The translations under genes and the position numbers were made by a program. Of a DNA stretch of 64,000 nucleotides, positions 27,936 to 37,200 are shown in pieces. Source of the DNA: Saprospiraceae bacterium (lineage in GTDB: Bacteria; Bacteroidota; Bacteroidia; Chitinophagales; Saprospiraceae). How positions within the stretch are numbered: position 1 is the stretch's first letter; every line of letters begins with the position of its first letter. The notes under the pieces were generated by a model. It did no database searches. It worked only from the letters and a program-made list of their open reading frames with translations, and was not told where the DNA came from. The DNA lies in assembly GCA_016717105.1 (NCBI GenBank), contig JADKGF010000023.1, positions 11,708 through 75,707 on the forward strand, read 5' to 3'.

Positions 27936-30689
27936 ATGGCATCATATAAACATATCTTTCTAGAGGGAAATTTAAACAGTGAAAAATACAAAGTAAAACC
28001 CGCAGGAGGTGGATCTAAATTTCTTATACCTGCTCGTGATAGGGTAGTTCAAAGTCAAAAACTTTTAAATCAGTTTGCAGAAATTTGGCAACAAAAAGAA
28101 CAACTGCAAAAACAACGCAGTGCCGAGAAAATCGCCACAAGAGATGGAACATATATTCAGTTTACAAGTACAGCAGACCACGATTTGATTACTAAAAGTT
28201 TAGAAGATTTTAGAAAAGGTATTCGGTTGCTAAACATCAAAGAAATTCCGATAGGAGAAAATCAAACGCAAGTAAGAGCAACTGTTTACGTTCCCAATGG
28301 AAAAGAAGGTTTGTTTATTAGCAAAATCAATTCTTATTGCACTAAAAAATAACACTGCTATTATTTTCAAAAATCAGTTAGACCATAATCTGGTTAATGA
28401 GACAATTAATCAACTTGGGAATAGTATCAGCGTAAAAGTGTAAAAGATGTTGTGGTTGATGGTGTAACAAAAACTAAAGCAAATATCCAGTTACCAGTTG
28501 AACAAGAAGATTATTTTATTAGTGAAATTTCCAAACTTTTCCCAAACACGGAAATAAAAATTACGCCTGCTAATTCTGATTTGGTTAATAGTATTGAAGA
28601 CGTTAGTCTAGCTTTTTTGGAAGGTTTGTGGACAGATAATCCACAACTACTTCCAACAGATGCTGTCAAATGGTGCGAAGCGTGGCTGAATGTAAACACA
28701 AAAGAAAATCAGGAACAAATACAAATTGCACAATTTCTTAAAACTCTTGAAAGCATTGGAATTGAAGCCAAACAAAACAAAGATCAAATACAAGTTGTAA
28801 TTTTTCCTGAAAGAGCTGTTTTATTGATCAATGCTAACCGTGAACAGTTAATTGAATTGATGCTGCAAAGTGATTTATTGGCAGAATTTCGTGCAGGGCA
28901 AGAACCAGCAGGTTTTTGGATAAACGAAAGCAAGATTGAGCAGCAAAATTGGGTTAATAATTTACTAGAAAGAATTGAACTTGTTGAAAGCAATATTAAG
29001 GTGTGTTTATTGGATAGTGGTGTAAATAACAACCATCAATTATTACAACCTTTAATTGATGATGCAAACACACTCACCGTTGATAATGCTTGGGGAACAA
29101 ACGACCATGCCGACGGTGGAGGACACGGAACATTAATGGCAGGGCTTGCAGCTTATGGGCAAATGGAACAGCTACTTGTTTCGCAAAGCATAGTAAGTCT
29201 TACTCATAAATTGTGCTCAGTTAAAGTTTTGCCTCGACCAAATCATGAAAGAACCAAAGAAGAACACTGGGGTCCAATAACAAATCAAGCGATTTCAAGG
29301 GCAGAAATTGAGAATGGAAATCATACATTGATTTATTGTTTATCTATTACTGCAATTCGAGGAACCGATAAGGGACGACCATCTTCTTGGTCTGGTGAGA
29401 TTGACAATTTGGCATATAACGATGGAGAAAATCAAAGATTAATAGTTATTTCCGCTGGGAATATAACAAATAATGAGCATTTAATGTTAATAGATTTAAT
29501 GGATTATCCTACTATAAACTATGAAACTTCGATTCAAAATCCAGCACAGTCTTGGAATGCGCTTGTTGCAGGTGGCTATACAAAAAAAAGTCAGATTAAA
29601 AATGGTATTGGCAATTATCAAGATTATAAACTTCTTGCACAAGAAGGTGAACTATCTCCGCATAGCACAACTTCTAATTTTTGGGAGAAAAAGTGGCCAA
29701 TTAAACCTGATATAGTTTTTGAAGGAGGTAACATGTTAGTTGCTCCGGATGGTAAAAACGTTACAAATCACGATGATTTAGATTTATTATCCACCGCAGC
29801 CAATTTTAACCAAAAACCATTTGAAACGATAAACGCAACAAGCGCTGCGGCTGCACAAGCATCTTGGTTTGCTGCAAAAATTGCTTATGAATATCCCAAT
29901 GCTTGGGCAGAAACTATAAGGGGTTTGATAGTTCATTCCGCTAATTGGAATGAAGCAATGTTTAAACAGTTAAATGTGCGAAAAACAAAAAAAGGAGACT
30001 ATATTAATCTATTAAGAACATTCGGTTACGGAGTGCCCGATTTAGACCGTGCTTTGTATAGTCAGGAAAGTGCCTTGACCTACATTGCACAAGAAACTAT
30101 TCAGCCGTTTAATTTCAAAATTAAGGAAGGTAAAATAACGAGTGAGGGAGAAACCAATGAAATACACTTTTTCAATTTACCCTGGGCAAGCGAATTGCTT
30201 CTGCAAATGGGTGAAATACCCGTGAAATTTAAAATTACACTATCTTATTTCATTGAACCAGGTGCAGGTGAAATCGGATGGAAAGACAAATATCGTTATC
30301 AGTCACATGGTTTACGTTTTGAGGTCAATAATGTAGATGAAAGTGAAGAAGTTTTCAGGAAAAGAATAAACATTGCGGCAAGAGATGAAGATGAAGATTT
30401 CAAAGGAAATTCAGGTGCTGAACGTTGGAAAGTTGGAAAAGATAATCGCAGTAATGGTTCAATACATTCAGATTATATGGAAATGACAGCAGCAGAACTT
30501 TCTAAATGCAATCACATTGCAGTTTATCCTGTTATTGGTTGGTGGCGTGAACGCAACCATTTAAGAAAAGTAGAACTACAAACACGTTATTCATTGATTA
30601 TTTCGCTTGAAACTCCTGCACAGGATGTAGAACTCTACACAACAGTTAAAAATATGATTGAAGTGCCTGTTGAGATAACTATTAAATAA
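27936..30689 (+). CDS. ietS: S8 subtilisin-like peptidase of an IetAS-type anti-phage system, with frame breaks
   Basis: About 910 residues. It has no signal peptide, so it acts in the cytoplasm. The N-terminal region (YKHIFLEGN, GGGSKFLIPARDR, RDGTYIQFTS, RKGIRLLNIKEI) is the family-specific prodomain-like part. The catalytic triad is visible: Asp in VCLLDSGVNN, His in GGGHGTLMAGL, Ser in INATSAAAAQASWF. The Asn stabiliser is in VISAGN. The frame is open again from 28452. Between 28340 and 28450 it changes frame twice (stop at 28350-28352, then at about 28441) around the repeated GTAAAAGT/GTAAAAGA stretch. These may be sequencing errors or a real lesion. The C-terminal third forms beta-rich domains (NEIHFFNLPWAS and following). 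It is cotranscribed with ietA. If both breaks are artefacts the system should be active. Confidence 0.78.
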
Positions 30690-31033
30690 TAATTATATCT
30701 ATTTTCCTAATTTATAAATTACATACTTAAATGGGAACGTTTCTTTCATAAGTTTGTATTTAATATCAATTTCGAAATTTCAGATTTGTAAAAAGAATAC
30801 GTTGCTCTTTCCAACGAATTAGGTGGTAAAATAGAAATACTCCTGCAGACGCAAGTCATGCTAAAGCTTAATAAATATGCAACTTGTGCCTTTACTACTT
30901 CTGCAGCCATTAATAACTAAACACATAAGCTTCTAGGTCCACGATAATCGAAGTTTGCAACTTCGATCCTATATTTTACCAAAGTTTCTATATGTAATCC
31001 TGTCAACTCTATTTCAAATTAAAACTACCTAAC
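30690..31033. other. Intergenic region with a perfect 9-bp hairpin
   Basis: No gene is seen. A perfect inverted repeat (ATCGAAGTT, loop TGC, AACTTCGAT; 30947-30967) is not followed by a T-run on either strand, so it is not a classical terminator. It resembles a REP-type palindromic repeat unit. Only this copy was noticed in the window. Confidence 0.5.
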
Positions 31034-31510
31034 TCACGCCTTCCTATGCTCACATACTACCTTATTGCATTTGCCGTATAGGTTTAGTGAGTGGTGCGTC
31101 ACTTCGAATTCCAATATATCGCCCATCATGGCTTTTATTTGTTGGATACGTGGATCACAAAACTCAAGGACTTCACTACATTCGAGGCAGATTAGATGGT
31201 CGTGCTGCTTGAATCCGTATGATTTTTCGTATTGAGCGAGATTTTTACCGAATTGGTGTTTGGTGATGAGATCGCAGCTGACTAGGAGTTCCAAGGTATT
31301 GTACACAGTAGCTCGGCTCACACGATAGTTTTGATTTTTCATGTGGATATACAGCGCCTCGGCATCAAAATGATCGGTTCGGCGATAAATTTCTTCTAGG
31401 ATTGCGTATCTCTCAGGAGTTTTGCGCAAAGCAAATTTTTCGAGATGAGTAGAAAAGATGGTTTTTACTTCTGAAACTATTTCTTCCAACTTGTCTGGTG
31501 AACTGGTCAT
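31034..31510 (-). CDS. Fur-family metalloregulator
   Basis: A 158-residue ferric-uptake-regulator-family repressor. The winged helix (about 20-90) contains LRKTPERYAILEEIYRRTDH and YRVSRATVYNTLELLVSCDLI. The dimerisation and metal part has HDHLICLECSEVLEF, VTHHSLNLYGKC and VVCEHRK, with two CxxC/CxxxxC pairs for structural zinc. Whether it senses iron, zinc, manganese or peroxide cannot be told from this. The start lies only 10 bases after the stop of rel on the same strand, so the two are very likely cotranscribed. The family usual length is about 150 residues. Confidence 0.9.
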   Translation of the reverse strand: MTSSPDKLEEIVSEVKTIFSTHLEKFALRKTPERYAILEEIYRRTDHFDAEALYIHMKNQNYRVSRATVYNTLELLVSCDLITKHQFGKNLAQYEKSYGFKQHDHLICLECSEVLEFCDPRIQQIKAMMGDILEFEVTHHSLNLYGKCNKVVCEHRKA

Positions 31511-31520
31511 ATTTGCTTTT

Positions 31521-33761
31521 TCAATTTACGATTCTGTCTGTTCTTATTACCGAAGAAATGCCAGGAAGCCTCTCCAATGACTGTACAACGAGATTGAGCT
31601 GGTCTTTGTTCAATACCACGATACCTATTCTACCTTCAAAAAATCCTTCTCTACCTTCGATACTAAATGATTTTATATTGATTCCCAGTTTGTTGGAAAG
31701 TTCATTTGTAAGCATTTGTATGACGCCTGGCCCTGAATCAACACCTGTGACTAATAATTCTACTACAAAATTATTACTGACGCTGCCTTCCCAATCAGCC
31801 TTCAAAACTCTATATCCATAATTGGCCAAAATATGGGTAGCATTTGAGCACGATGTTCGATGGATTTTTAACCCTTCTTTTGTTGTCAAATAGGCAAATA
31901 TTTCATCTCCTTGCACCGGATTGCAACATGTTGCGAGCGAAAATTGATACATATCTGCAGGCTCACCATTTACAAGAATATTGGAGCGATTTGCTTTCGC
32001 TGGGCGCTGGATTTTCTTTAATTCTTCATCGATTGGTGCGATTTTAACTTCTTCATCTTCATCTTTTTTAAATACGATCTTGCCGTTTTCAATCGTATAA
32101 TTTTTGATATCACTTATTCTGACATCTTCTTGTGTCAATGCATAATAAAAGTCAACCCTATTGCGAAAGCCCAATTGTTTTGCGATGATATCCACATTTT
32201 CTTCAAAATCCAATTTAAGATTTTTAAGTTTTCGCTCTAAGGCTTCCTTGCCGTACTCTCCGATTTTACGCCGTTCTTCCTTCATTGCAGATCGTATTTT
32301 TGATCTTGCTTTGCCTGTAACGACCATTTTCAACCAATCTTCGTTAGGTTTTTGGTTTTTATTGGTGATGACTTGTACTTGGTCTCCGTTATTGAGCTTA
32401 TAACCCATCGGGACCAATTTGTTATTTACCTTAATAGCCGCTGCATGATATCCGACATCGGTATGTATTTCGAAGGCAAAATCCAAGGCTGTTGCACCTT
32501 TAGGTACGATACGCATATCGCCTTTTGGTGTGTAAACATACACTTCTTCACTAAAAAGGTTGGTTTTAAAATCATTGACAAAATCCATGGCATTGGCATG
32601 TTTCGCCTCCAAGATCTCTCTGATATTGTCCAACCAATTGTCATAAACATTTTCTTGTTTTTTGATACCCTTATATTTCCAATGGGCTGCAAATCCTTTT
32701 TCGGCAATTTCGTCCATTCTATCCGTACGAATCTGTACTTCGACGTATCTTCCTTTTGGACCAACTACGGTCGTATGCAAGGATTCATAACCATTTCCTT
32801 TTGGTGTGGTGACCCAATCTTTAAGCCTTTCGGGAATAGGTTTGTACACATCTGTGATGATGGAATATATTTGCCAACAATAACTTTTTTCTTTTTCTAT
32901 CGGTACATCTATGATAATTCTTACCGCAAAAATGTCGAATATCTCCTCAAAGGTTACATTGTTGTTTTTTATTTTGCTGTAAATAGAAGATATGGCCTTG
33001 CTACGACCCAATACCCTAAACGGCGCACCCAAGTGCTGTAATTCTTCCTTCAAAGGTTTAATAAACTCCGCAATATATTCATTCCTAGCCTGATCCGAAT
33101 CACTCAGTTTATGGCTGATCTCTTGATACATTTCAGGATCTGTGATTTTTAGACATATGTCTTGAAACTCGGTCTTGATGTTATATAGACCTAATCTGTG
33201 GGCCAAAGGTGTATAAATATATTCGGTTTCAGCCGCGATCTTCAGTTGTTTATGCTTGGGTTGTGCATCGATTGTCCTTAGATTGTGCAATCGGTCAGCC
33301 ATTTTAATCAAAACTACTCTAACATCAACTACAAGTGTACTGAGTACTTTTTTGAAATTTTCAGCCTGTGGACTCTCTACATCATCCGTATTGTAAGTAC
33401 CATCTAGCTTTGTAAGTCCATCTACGATTACAGAAACTTTAGGTCCAAATGTTTCGGTTATTTCTTGAAGTGTCACTGGTGTATCTTCTACCACATCATG
33501 TAACAAAGCGCATACCACAGCAGTAGGCCCGAGACCAATTTCTTCAAAACAGATTCTCGCTACCTCAATTGGATGAAAAATATAGGGCTCACCTGATTTT
33601 CTTCTTTGGTACTTATGGGCATCAACAGCCATATCAAATGCTTTTTCGACCAAAATCCGATCCTCGTCTTGAAGACTTTGCTCCATTAATTTCAGCAACA
33701 CATCAAATTTGGCTCTGACTTGCTTTAGTTCATCTTCGTTTATCGCAACACCTACAGGCAT
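31521..33761 (-). CDS. Bifunctional (p)ppGpp synthetase/hydrolase, RelA/SpoT family
   Basis: A 746-residue long RSH protein that makes and breaks the stringent-response alarmone. The N-terminal HD hydrolase domain keeps FHPIEVA and LLHDVVEDTP. The synthetase domain keeps FDIFAVRIIID, GNGYESLHTTVVG and YVEVQIRTDRMDEIAEKGFAAHWKYK (split here as EVQIRT and FAAHWKYK). A TGS domain (YVYTPKGDMRIVPKGATALDFA) and a C-terminal zinc-finger and ACT region (CCNPVQGDEI; VVELLVTGVDSGPG) follow. Both catalytic domains look intact. A minus-strand TATATTTG box at 33794-33801 could be the promoter. The family is conserved in Bacteroidota, where it is often the only long RSH. Confidence 0.95.
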   Translation of the reverse strand: MPVGVAINEDELKQVRAKFDVLLKLMEQSLQDEDRILVEKAFDMAVDAHKYQRRKSGEPYIFHPIEVARICFEEIGLGPTAVVCALLHDVVEDTPVTLQEITETFGPKVSVIVDGLTKLDGTYNTDDVESPQAENFKKVLSTLVVDVRVVLIKMADRLHNLRTIDAQPKHKQLKIAAETEYIYTPLAHRLGLYNIKTEFQDICLKITDPEMYQEISHKLSDSDQARNEYIAEFIKPLKEELQHLGAPFRVLGRSKAISSIYSKIKNNNVTFEEIFDIFAVRIIIDVPIEKEKSYCWQIYSIITDVYKPIPERLKDWVTTPKGNGYESLHTTVVGPKGRYVEVQIRTDRMDEIAEKGFAAHWKYKGIKKQENVYDNWLDNIREILEAKHANAMDFVNDFKTNLFSEEVYVYTPKGDMRIVPKGATALDFAFEIHTDVGYHAAAIKVNNKLVPMGYKLNNGDQVQVITNKNQKPNEDWLKMVVTGKARSKIRSAMKEERRKIGEYGKEALERKLKNLKLDFEENVDIIAKQLGFRNRVDFYYALTQEDVRISDIKNYTIENGKIVFKKDEDEEVKIAPIDEELKKIQRPAKANRSNILVNGEPADMYQFSLATCCNPVQGDEIFAYLTTKEGLKIHRTSCSNATHILANYGYRVLKADWEGSVSNNFVVELLVTGVDSGPGVIQMLTNELSNKLGINIKSFSIEGREGFFEGRIGIVVLNKDQLNLVVQSLERLPGISSVIRTDRIVN

Positions 33762-34064
33762 ATTTCTTATGAGTTCATTTGTATCAAAGATGACAAATAT
33801 AGCGGAATTTTGAAATTTTTAAATAAATTTAGGGTAAATTTCTCAGTTCTAAGAAGTTTTCAAACAAATTGCGTTCTTATTTAGCTTTTATTCAGCCCCT
33901 ACAACATTGGTATACATAATTTTTATCTTAATGCCACCTGATATATATTTTTCCATTCGTAATTTAATAACAATAGATTATTTCAAACATGATTATATCA
34001 AATCAACGACCAACACTCGCTCTATGTCGAATGGAATAAAGTTTTATGATCTTTTTCGCCTATC
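33762..34064 (-). promoter_or_regulatory. Intergenic region upstream of rel
   Basis: No gene is seen in this 303-base AT-rich gap. Minus-strand TATATTTG (33794-33801) fits the -7 box about 33 bases before the rel start. No TTG -33 element is evident. Confidence 0.4.
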
Positions 34065-34277
34065 TTAAAGGGCTTCCTGACTTTCGATAATTTCAAGGGC
34101 TGCTTCTACATCTGACTCATGCACCTTGATTTCGATATTGTCTTCAGTTGGAATGACATTATTTATTTCATCAAATCTAAAGATTTTTATCCCTGCATTT
34201 GATAGTGCCGCAATCATTATCTCGCCCATGATGTGGTCATGGTAAGTGCGTATGGTAACATAATTTTCTGTTTGCAT
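34065..34277 (-). CDS. DUF2007-family small protein
   Basis: A 71-residue protein when started at the ATG at 34277; an upstream in-frame ATG at 34319 would add 14 residues unlike the family. It reads MQTENYVTIRTYHDHIMGEI, then MIAALSNAGI and ending HESDVEAALEIIESQ. This is the ferredoxin-like DUF2007 fold, annotated as a putative signal-transducing protein with no proven biochemical role. It is monocistronic and divergent from the DUF4153 gene. Confidence 0.7.
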   Translation of the reverse strand: MQTENYVTIRTYHDHIMGEIMIAALSNAGIKIFRFDEINNVIPTEDNIEIKVHESDVEAALEIIESQEAL

Positions 34278-34380
34278 ACTGATGTATTTTGTATGTCTAT
34301 AACAAACAAAATCGTGCAATAAGTTCCAAAAAAAGTAAAATTATCCAATAATAAAAAAAATAGTAACTTTATGTCCTAAA

Positions 34381-36084
34381 GTGTTCAAGATGTCACTGTT
34401 TTCAGTTTTTAATATGTCAGATAGGTTTGCTGAGGTGATCAAGAGATTTCCCGTAGTAATGATATTTGCGGTCTTGACTACCATCAGTTTACTATTTATC
34501 GACACCTATGAAGATAATTTTCTTCGATGGTCATTGATTGGCTATATTGGGTTTTTGGTTATGCTCGATTGGGCTATCTTCAAAGAGGCTTTCCAATTGT
34601 CTTCTCATAAATATTGGGTAGGCGTAGGCATTTTATCAATATTGCTTTTTGTATATTATTATTTTATACCTGCGTCTTTTCAAGAAGAAATATCTTGTTT
34701 CTGGTATTTTACCATCGGATTAAATGTAGTCTTGCATTTCATGTGTGCGGTAATTCCTTTTTTCAAAAATTATACCCAAAAAGCATTTGTGAATTACAAC
34801 ATACAAGTATTTCTTTCTTGGATAAAGTCGGCGTTTTATGCCTTGGTAACATATTTAGCCTTGTGCCTTGCATTGGTTGCTATGGATCAACTCTTCGATA
34901 TAAATATTCCTTCAATTCATTATTTAAGACTGTTTATTGTAATGACAGGAATTTTTCAAGTTGCGTTTTTTCTATCAGATTTCCCAGACGAATATTATCG
35001 CTTAAAATTTACAGCGTCACCTATATTTCGAGTATTTACGAGCTACATAGCAATACCAGTTACTTTGATTTATGGCTTAATACTTTTAGCATACATAGTT
35101 CGTATCTTTTTGGGTTATGAAATGGTGGAATGGGTATTTGTTTTATGTATTTGGTATTTTGTTATCGGGATTTTGACGTGGTTATTTTCATTATATTTTG
35201 AAAATCTAGACGATAATCCATGGATGGTGTGGTTTCGAAAATGGTTTTTTATCCTTTCTGTTCCAATATTATTATTGCTTTTAATTGCCTTGTTTCGACA
35301 TATTTCTGACAAAGGCATACTGGAAGAGTTCTATATTTCGGCATCAATAGCATCATTTGTTTTATTAATAATCTTGTTAAAATGCTTACCTGTCAAAAGT
35401 GATTTACGTGCTTTTCCATTATTTTTAATTTTGATTACCGTAATTACTTTTTGGTCAGGACCAATTTCGATTTGCAATCTTCCGATCACCAACCAAAAGC
35501 ATCGACTTATCAATATGATGTCGGAGGCAGGGATGATAAAGGATGGAAATTTGGTATCAGATTCTATTCGAATAAAAGCTGATGACGAACCTGATTTTTC
35601 AAGAATGGTTTACTTTTTATCTTCACGTGGCGCTTTGGATTTTGTAAAGACGATGGATAAAAACCATCTTTTAAATGAAAACGATCTGGCAAATTCTTTG
35701 ATGCAGCGGGTGAATGGATCACAAGGAATGGAATCTGAAAAAATATTATCTTTCTATAAAAGCAAACATCCTGCGTTGGATATCAATGACTATCAACAAA
35801 TGCTTCATATTCATCAAACTGGTGAAGTAGGGCTTTCTGATTCTTATGGACTGAGAGATAGAAATATTTTGGTAATTCGTGTAGATAAGAAGCTGGTGTA
35901 CGAAGGTGATATTGCAAAAATATTATGGGACCAAAGCCAAAAAGACGCAGAAAACTTGGATTTTGAATTAGAAAATGATGATTATTTATTCAAAGTTGTT
36001 GTAAACAGTGCCAGTGGATCTTTTAGTAATTCGTCAGCAAGATTAGACGACTTTACTGGTTTTATATTAGTAAAGAAAAAATAA
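34381..36084 (+). CDS. DUF4153-type polytopic membrane protein
   Basis: About 565 residues. Some ten hydrophobic helices cover the first 380 residues, and a soluble C-terminal part follows (SRMVYFLSSRGALDFVKTM, LQNSL-like helices, a beta-rich end). It resembles the DUF4153 family of inner-membrane proteins, whose role is unknown. The longest frame begins with a GTG at 34381; an ATG at 34390 is an equally good start. TAACTTTA upstream is a near-match to a -7 box. A strong bidirectional hairpin ends the gene. Confidence 0.65.
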   Translation: MFKMSLFSVFNMSDRFAEVIKRFPVVMIFAVLTTISLLFIDTYEDNFLRWSLIGYIGFLVMLDWAIFKEAFQLSSHKYWVGVGILSILLFVYYYFIPASFQEEISCFWYFTIGLNVVLHFMCAVIPFFKNYTQKAFVNYNIQVFLSWIKSAFYALVTYLALCLALVAMDQLFDINIPSIHYLRLFIVMTGIFQVAFFLSDFPDEYYRLKFTASPIFRVFTSYIAIPVTLIYGLILLAYIVRIFLGYEMVEWVFVLCIWYFVIGILTWLFSLYFENLDDNPWMVWFRKWFFILSVPILLLLLIALFRHISDKGILEEFYISASIASFVLLIILLKCLPVKSDLRAFPLFLILITVITFWSGPISICNLPITNQKHRLINMMSEAGMIKDGNLVSDSIRIKADDEPDFSRMVYFLSSRGALDFVKTMDKNHLLNENDLANSLMQRVNGSQGMESEKILSFYKSKHPALDINDYQQMLHIHQTGEVGLSDSYGLRDRNILVIRVDKKLVYEGDIAKILWDQSQKDAENLDFELENDDYLFKVVVNSASGSFSNSSARLDDFTGFILVKKK

Positions 36085-36116
36085 TTGCTAAATTAGGTCA
36101 TAACTTAGCAATTATT
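36080..36116. terminator. Bidirectional hairpin terminator between DUF4153 gene and paaC
   Basis: A perfect 12-bp inverted repeat (36080-36091 and 36105-36116) with a 13-base loop lies between two convergent genes. It has A-rich and T-rich flanks on both sides. Confidence 0.75.
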
Positions 36117-36147
36117 GGTTTAGTAGAATAGACTAAATGGTCAATGC

Positions 36148-36894
36148 TTACCAAGTAACGCTTGGATAAGCTCGTTGCATAAATTGCATATCAGCGATGA
36201 TGAATCCTAAATGTTCGCTGTGTGCGCCGGTTTTCCCACCATATTTATGAAAATATTTTTCTGGCACTTTTAATGTAGATTTTTCGATCACCTGATGAAA
36301 TTTTTCAGTGGCACCCATTTTTACGACATCAGAATCAGGGCCAATACCCGCATCGAAGCTATACTGCTCGTAATCCACTGGCTTCAGCATTTCATCAAAA
36401 AATGGTATTAGTTTGTCTAGTGCATCCTGTGCTTTCTGGTGGCTGACTTCGGTACCATCGCCAAGTCTGAGTATCCATTCTGACGAAAAATCTAGATGGT
36501 AACTTACTTCTTTTAGGGTTTTTTTTGCGACAGCAGCAAGTCGTGCCTCATTGCTTTTGGTTAATTCTTCAACAAAATAGTAATGCCAACAATCAAACAT
36601 AAATTGGCGCATCATGGTTTCTGCCCAGTCTCCATTTGGTTGCTCTACTAGGAGTACATTTTTGAAGGCACGTACATCGCGAAGCATTGGATAATCGTCT
36701 TCTTGTTTACCTTCATTTTCAGCAAGATATTGGTATAAATTTCTTGCTTCACCTATCAGGTCAAGTGCAATATTCGTCAATGCAATGTCTTGTTCTAAAA
36801 CAGGCCCATGGCCACACCATTCGCCAAGTCTCTGACCCAAGATCATAGAATTATCAGCCCACATGAGCATAAAATCTTTAATTTCTTTTTGCAT
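36148..36894 (-). CDS. paaC: Phenylacetyl-CoA epoxidase subunit PaaC
   Basis: A 248-residue structural subunit of the diiron phenylacetyl-CoA 1,2-epoxidase; it stacks with PaaA to form the catalytic core but carries no active diiron site in characterised enzymes. Family marks: LGQRLGEWCGHGPVLEQDIA near the N-terminus, ALDLIGEARNLYQYLAE, FMFDCWHYYF, and KYGGKTGAHSEHLG near the end. It begins 2 bases after the paaB stop, the usual tight coupling. It is the last gene of the operon: no paaD (needed to assemble the cluster in other bacteria) follows, and a hairpin terminator does. Confidence 0.93.
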   Translation of the reverse strand: MQKEIKDFMLMWADNSMILGQRLGEWCGHGPVLEQDIALTNIALDLIGEARNLYQYLAENEGKQEDDYPMLRDVRAFKNVLLVEQPNGDWAETMMRQFMFDCWHYYFVEELTKSNEARLAAVAKKTLKEVSYHLDFSSEWILRLGDGTEVSHQKAQDALDKLIPFFDEMLKPVDYEQYSFDAGIGPDSDVVKMGATEKFHQVIEKSTLKVPEKYFHKYGGKTGAHSEHLGFIIADMQFMQRAYPSVTW

Positions 36895-36896
36895 GA

Positions 36897-37178
36897 TTAC
36901 ATATGTTTTAATGCGTCAGGCAGAACATAAAAAGTAGGATGTCGGTAAATTTTGTCGGATGCAGGATCAAAAAGTGCTTCATTTTCATCTGGATTGGAAG
37001 CAGTAATATTTTTGGCTTCCGCAACCCAAATACTAACACCTTCATTTCTTCGGGTATAAACATCGCGCGCATTTTGTATTGCCATTTGTGCATCAGCGGC
37101 GTGCAAACTACCTACATGTTTGTGGTTGAGTCCGTTTTTAGAACGGATAAAAATTTCAAAAAGTGGCCAATCTTTCAT
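36897..37178 (-). CDS. paaB: Phenylacetyl-CoA epoxidase subunit PaaB
   Basis: A 93-residue small subunit of the epoxidase complex, of normal length. It shows the family pattern WPLFEIFIRSKNGLNHKHVG, LHAADAQMAIQNARDVYTRR and WVAEAKNI. It bridges PaaAC units and is needed for activity in studied systems. It is separated from paaA by an inserted subtilisin gene, while its own spacing to paaC is 2 bases. Confidence 0.93.
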   Translation of the reverse strand: MKDWPLFEIFIRSKNGLNHKHVGSLHAADAQMAIQNARDVYTRRNEGVSIWVAEAKNITASNPDENEALFDPASDKIYRHPTFYVLPDALKHM

Positions 37179-37200
37179 TATATATTCTTTATTGATAAAA

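Noticed and set aside
30690..31033. Terminator after ietS
   Set aside because: The only clear hairpin (30947-30967) lies about 260 bases downstream and has no T-run.
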